DNA of 44,899 nt from UBA8437 sp963694825. GTDB taxonomy: Bacteria > Planctomycetota > Planctomycetia > Planctomycetales > Planctomycetaceae. The stretch is from positions 1 through 44,899 of the forward strand of contig CAVOEV010000007.1 in NCBI GenBank assembly GCA_963694825.1, given 5' to 3'. This document shows positions 43,805-44,899 of the stretch, one piece after another. Below the pieces are notes generated by a model. That model saw only the letters and a list, made by a program, of their open reading frames with translations, ran no database searches and was not told where the DNA came from. Each line of letters begins with the position of its first letter. Positions within the stretch are counted from its first letter, which is position 1. Made by a program: the position numbers and the translations under genes.

Positions 43805-44899
43805 TTAGTTGGCGAGTTCGGGGATCGGTTCGGCTCGTTCGATCAACCGGGCGACGTCGCGAGGCACGTCGGGCAATAATCTCAGCGTTCCGACATCGAA
43901 GAGAGTTGCCAGGATGGTGCCGAAGAGATTCTCGGGTGTGACCGGCCTGCTGGCGGGTTCGCCGACATCGCGGGTCGAATGGCCGATCACCTGGCCCATC
44001 GGCAATCCGCCTCCAGCGAAGGCAAGCGTGCTGAGTCGTGGCCAATGATCCCGGCCACCGTCTGGCTTCACCTTGGGCGTCCGTCCGAATTCCCCGGTGA
44101 TGATCAGCAGGACCTTGTCCGCGAGGCCTCGTTGGTGAAGATCTTCGAGGAAGACACTGACGGCCTGGTCGACGGGGCGTCCGAGGCGTTCCATGCCATA
44201 GGGGATGTTGAATTGCGTGTTGCCACCGTGCATATCCCAACCCGGATTGTGCACGGTGATGAAACCACAACCGGATTCGCAAAGTCGTCGTGCGAGCAGC
44301 AGTTGGTGTCCGAGCGTCGAGTGGCGTGTTGGAATTCTCAGGGCGGTATTGAACCGCCCGGTGTCGTATTGTCGCACGAGCTTGGGGTCTTCGTGCGATA
44401 GATCAAACGCTCGTCGGCCCCGGCCCAGCAGCAGGTCGAAGGCCTGTTGTTCGAATCGGTCGAGACCGTCCATCATGCCGCTCGAGTCGACCGCACGGGC
44501 CAGGCGATCCAGCGACTGCCGCAGCGTGCGACGGTCGGCCAGCCGATGACGGGGCAGGTTCAATGTCAGATTCTGGTTGACCGGTCCATCGCCGAGTGGA
44601 TCGAAGGGGGCAAATGCCGCACCGAGTTCTCCGGCCGTCGCCGCCTCGAGTAGTCTCAGTCGCTCCTTGTTGAACTGAGGATCGGGTTCACGGTGGCTGA
44701 GATACACCTGGGTGGGCATCCCGGTCCGGGGGTGGTTGGTGCCACGCAACCGGGTGACGATCGAGCCCATCCCGACCTGGTTTCCGGCACCGCCCCGCAT
44801 CACGTCCTGGGCGCCGCCAGTGTGATTGGCGTTGCCATGAGTGAACGAGCGGACGATGGCCATACGGTTGGCGGCCCGAGCCAACCGGGGGAATGTCGC
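43805..44899 (-). CDS. DUF1501 family protein, 5' partial
   Basis: The frame is open to the window end, so about the first 100 residues, including the expected Tat signal and first family motif, are missing; a TTG at 44884 is not a credible start. The visible part includes VRSFTHGNANHTGG, LGHQLLLARRLCESGCGFITVH, WDMHGGNTQFN, TGEFGRTP, GRDHWPRLSTLAFAGGG and an SMR/HAMP-free C-terminus ending PIPELAN, much like the copy at 20862. It is upstream of the SDR gene on the same strand. Whether a DUF1553 gene lies further out cannot be seen. Confidence 0.9.
   Translation of the reverse strand, partial: ATFPRLARAANRMAIVRSFTHGNANHTGGAQDVMRGGAGNQVGMGSIVTRLRGTNHPRTGMPTQVYLSHREPDPQFNKERLRLLEAATAGELGAAFAPFDPLGDGPVNQNLTLNLPRHRLADRRTLRQSLDRLARAVDSSGMMDGLDRFEQQAFDLLLGRGRRAFDLSHEDPKLVRQYDTGRFNTALRIPTRHSTLGHQLLLARRLCESGCGFITVHNPGWDMHGGNTQFNIPYGMERLGRPVDQAVSVFLEDLHQRGLADKVLLIITGEFGRTPKVKPDGGRDHWPRLSTLAFAGGGLPMGQVIGHSTRDVGEPASRPVTPENLFGTILATLFDVGTLRLLPDVPRDVARLIERAEPIPELAN

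Overview
This window looks like chromosomal DNA of a planctomycete (Planctomycetota, probably order Planctomycetales or Pirellulales). The DNA is GC-rich by eye. Two planctomycete signature families dominate: secreted c-type-cytochrome proteins of the PSCyt1/DUF1549/DUF1553 type and Tat-exported DUF1501 proteins. They sit among sulfatases, a sialate O-acetylesterase-like esterase and a PVC-type heme-binding beta-propeller. I see no rRNA, tRNA, CRISPR array, intact insertion sequence or prophage.

Layout. 1-7536 (+): a 5'-cut LamG-DUF1549-DUF1553 gene, a DUF1501 gene coupled to it by ATGA overlap, and a propeller/cytochrome protein. 7553-13369 (-): a cassette transcribed DUF1553, DUF1501, sulfatase. 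13743-20118 (+): a divergent cassette of DUF1553, DUF1501, a 73-aa ORF and an isochorismatase-ThuA fusion. 20157-23822 (-): a small carboxypeptidase-regulatory-like protein, a lone DUF1501 and a SASA-family esterase. 23912-32608 (-): a housekeeping block read moxR, tartrate/D-malate dehydrogenase family, cysteine desulfurase, dnaA, dnaN, dciA, gyrB. 32742-35133 (+): a PolB-type 3'-5' exonuclease and another DUF1501. 35181-40596 (-): DUF1501, alpha/beta-hydrolase, a sulfatase fused to a PQQ-type propeller, and a possible 63-aa ORF. 40740-42947 (+): a DUF1549-DUF1553 protein without PSCyt1. 42971-44899 (-): DUF1501 (cut by the window end) and an SDR.

How the parts relate. The accessory regions repeat one theme: an exported protein with CxxCH heme motifs (DUF1549/1553) beside a Tat-exported DUF1501 protein, plus variable exported hydrolases (sulfatase, esterase, isochorismatase-ThuA, sulfatase-propeller). 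There are seven DUF1501 and four DUF1553 genes here. The biochemical role of the pair is not established to my knowledge; a redox-linked or surface-assembled machinery for sulfated or acylated polysaccharides is inference from cargo only.

The most informative region is the dnaA-dnaN interval. The DnaA-like protein is only 337 aa, has no domains I-II, and carries substitutions in Walker B and in the DNA-reading HTTV motif. The 346-bp dnaA-dnaN gap holds three copies of a 14-bp motif containing DnaA-box-like 9-mers. It also holds a TAG-triplet run, then a GC-rich spacer, then a further box-like 9-mer, resembling a bacterial basal unwinding element. I regard this as the probable chromosomal replication origin. 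Other items worth checking are the sulfatase-propeller fusion, the isochorismatase-ThuA fusion and the small ORF coupled to a DUF1501 gene.
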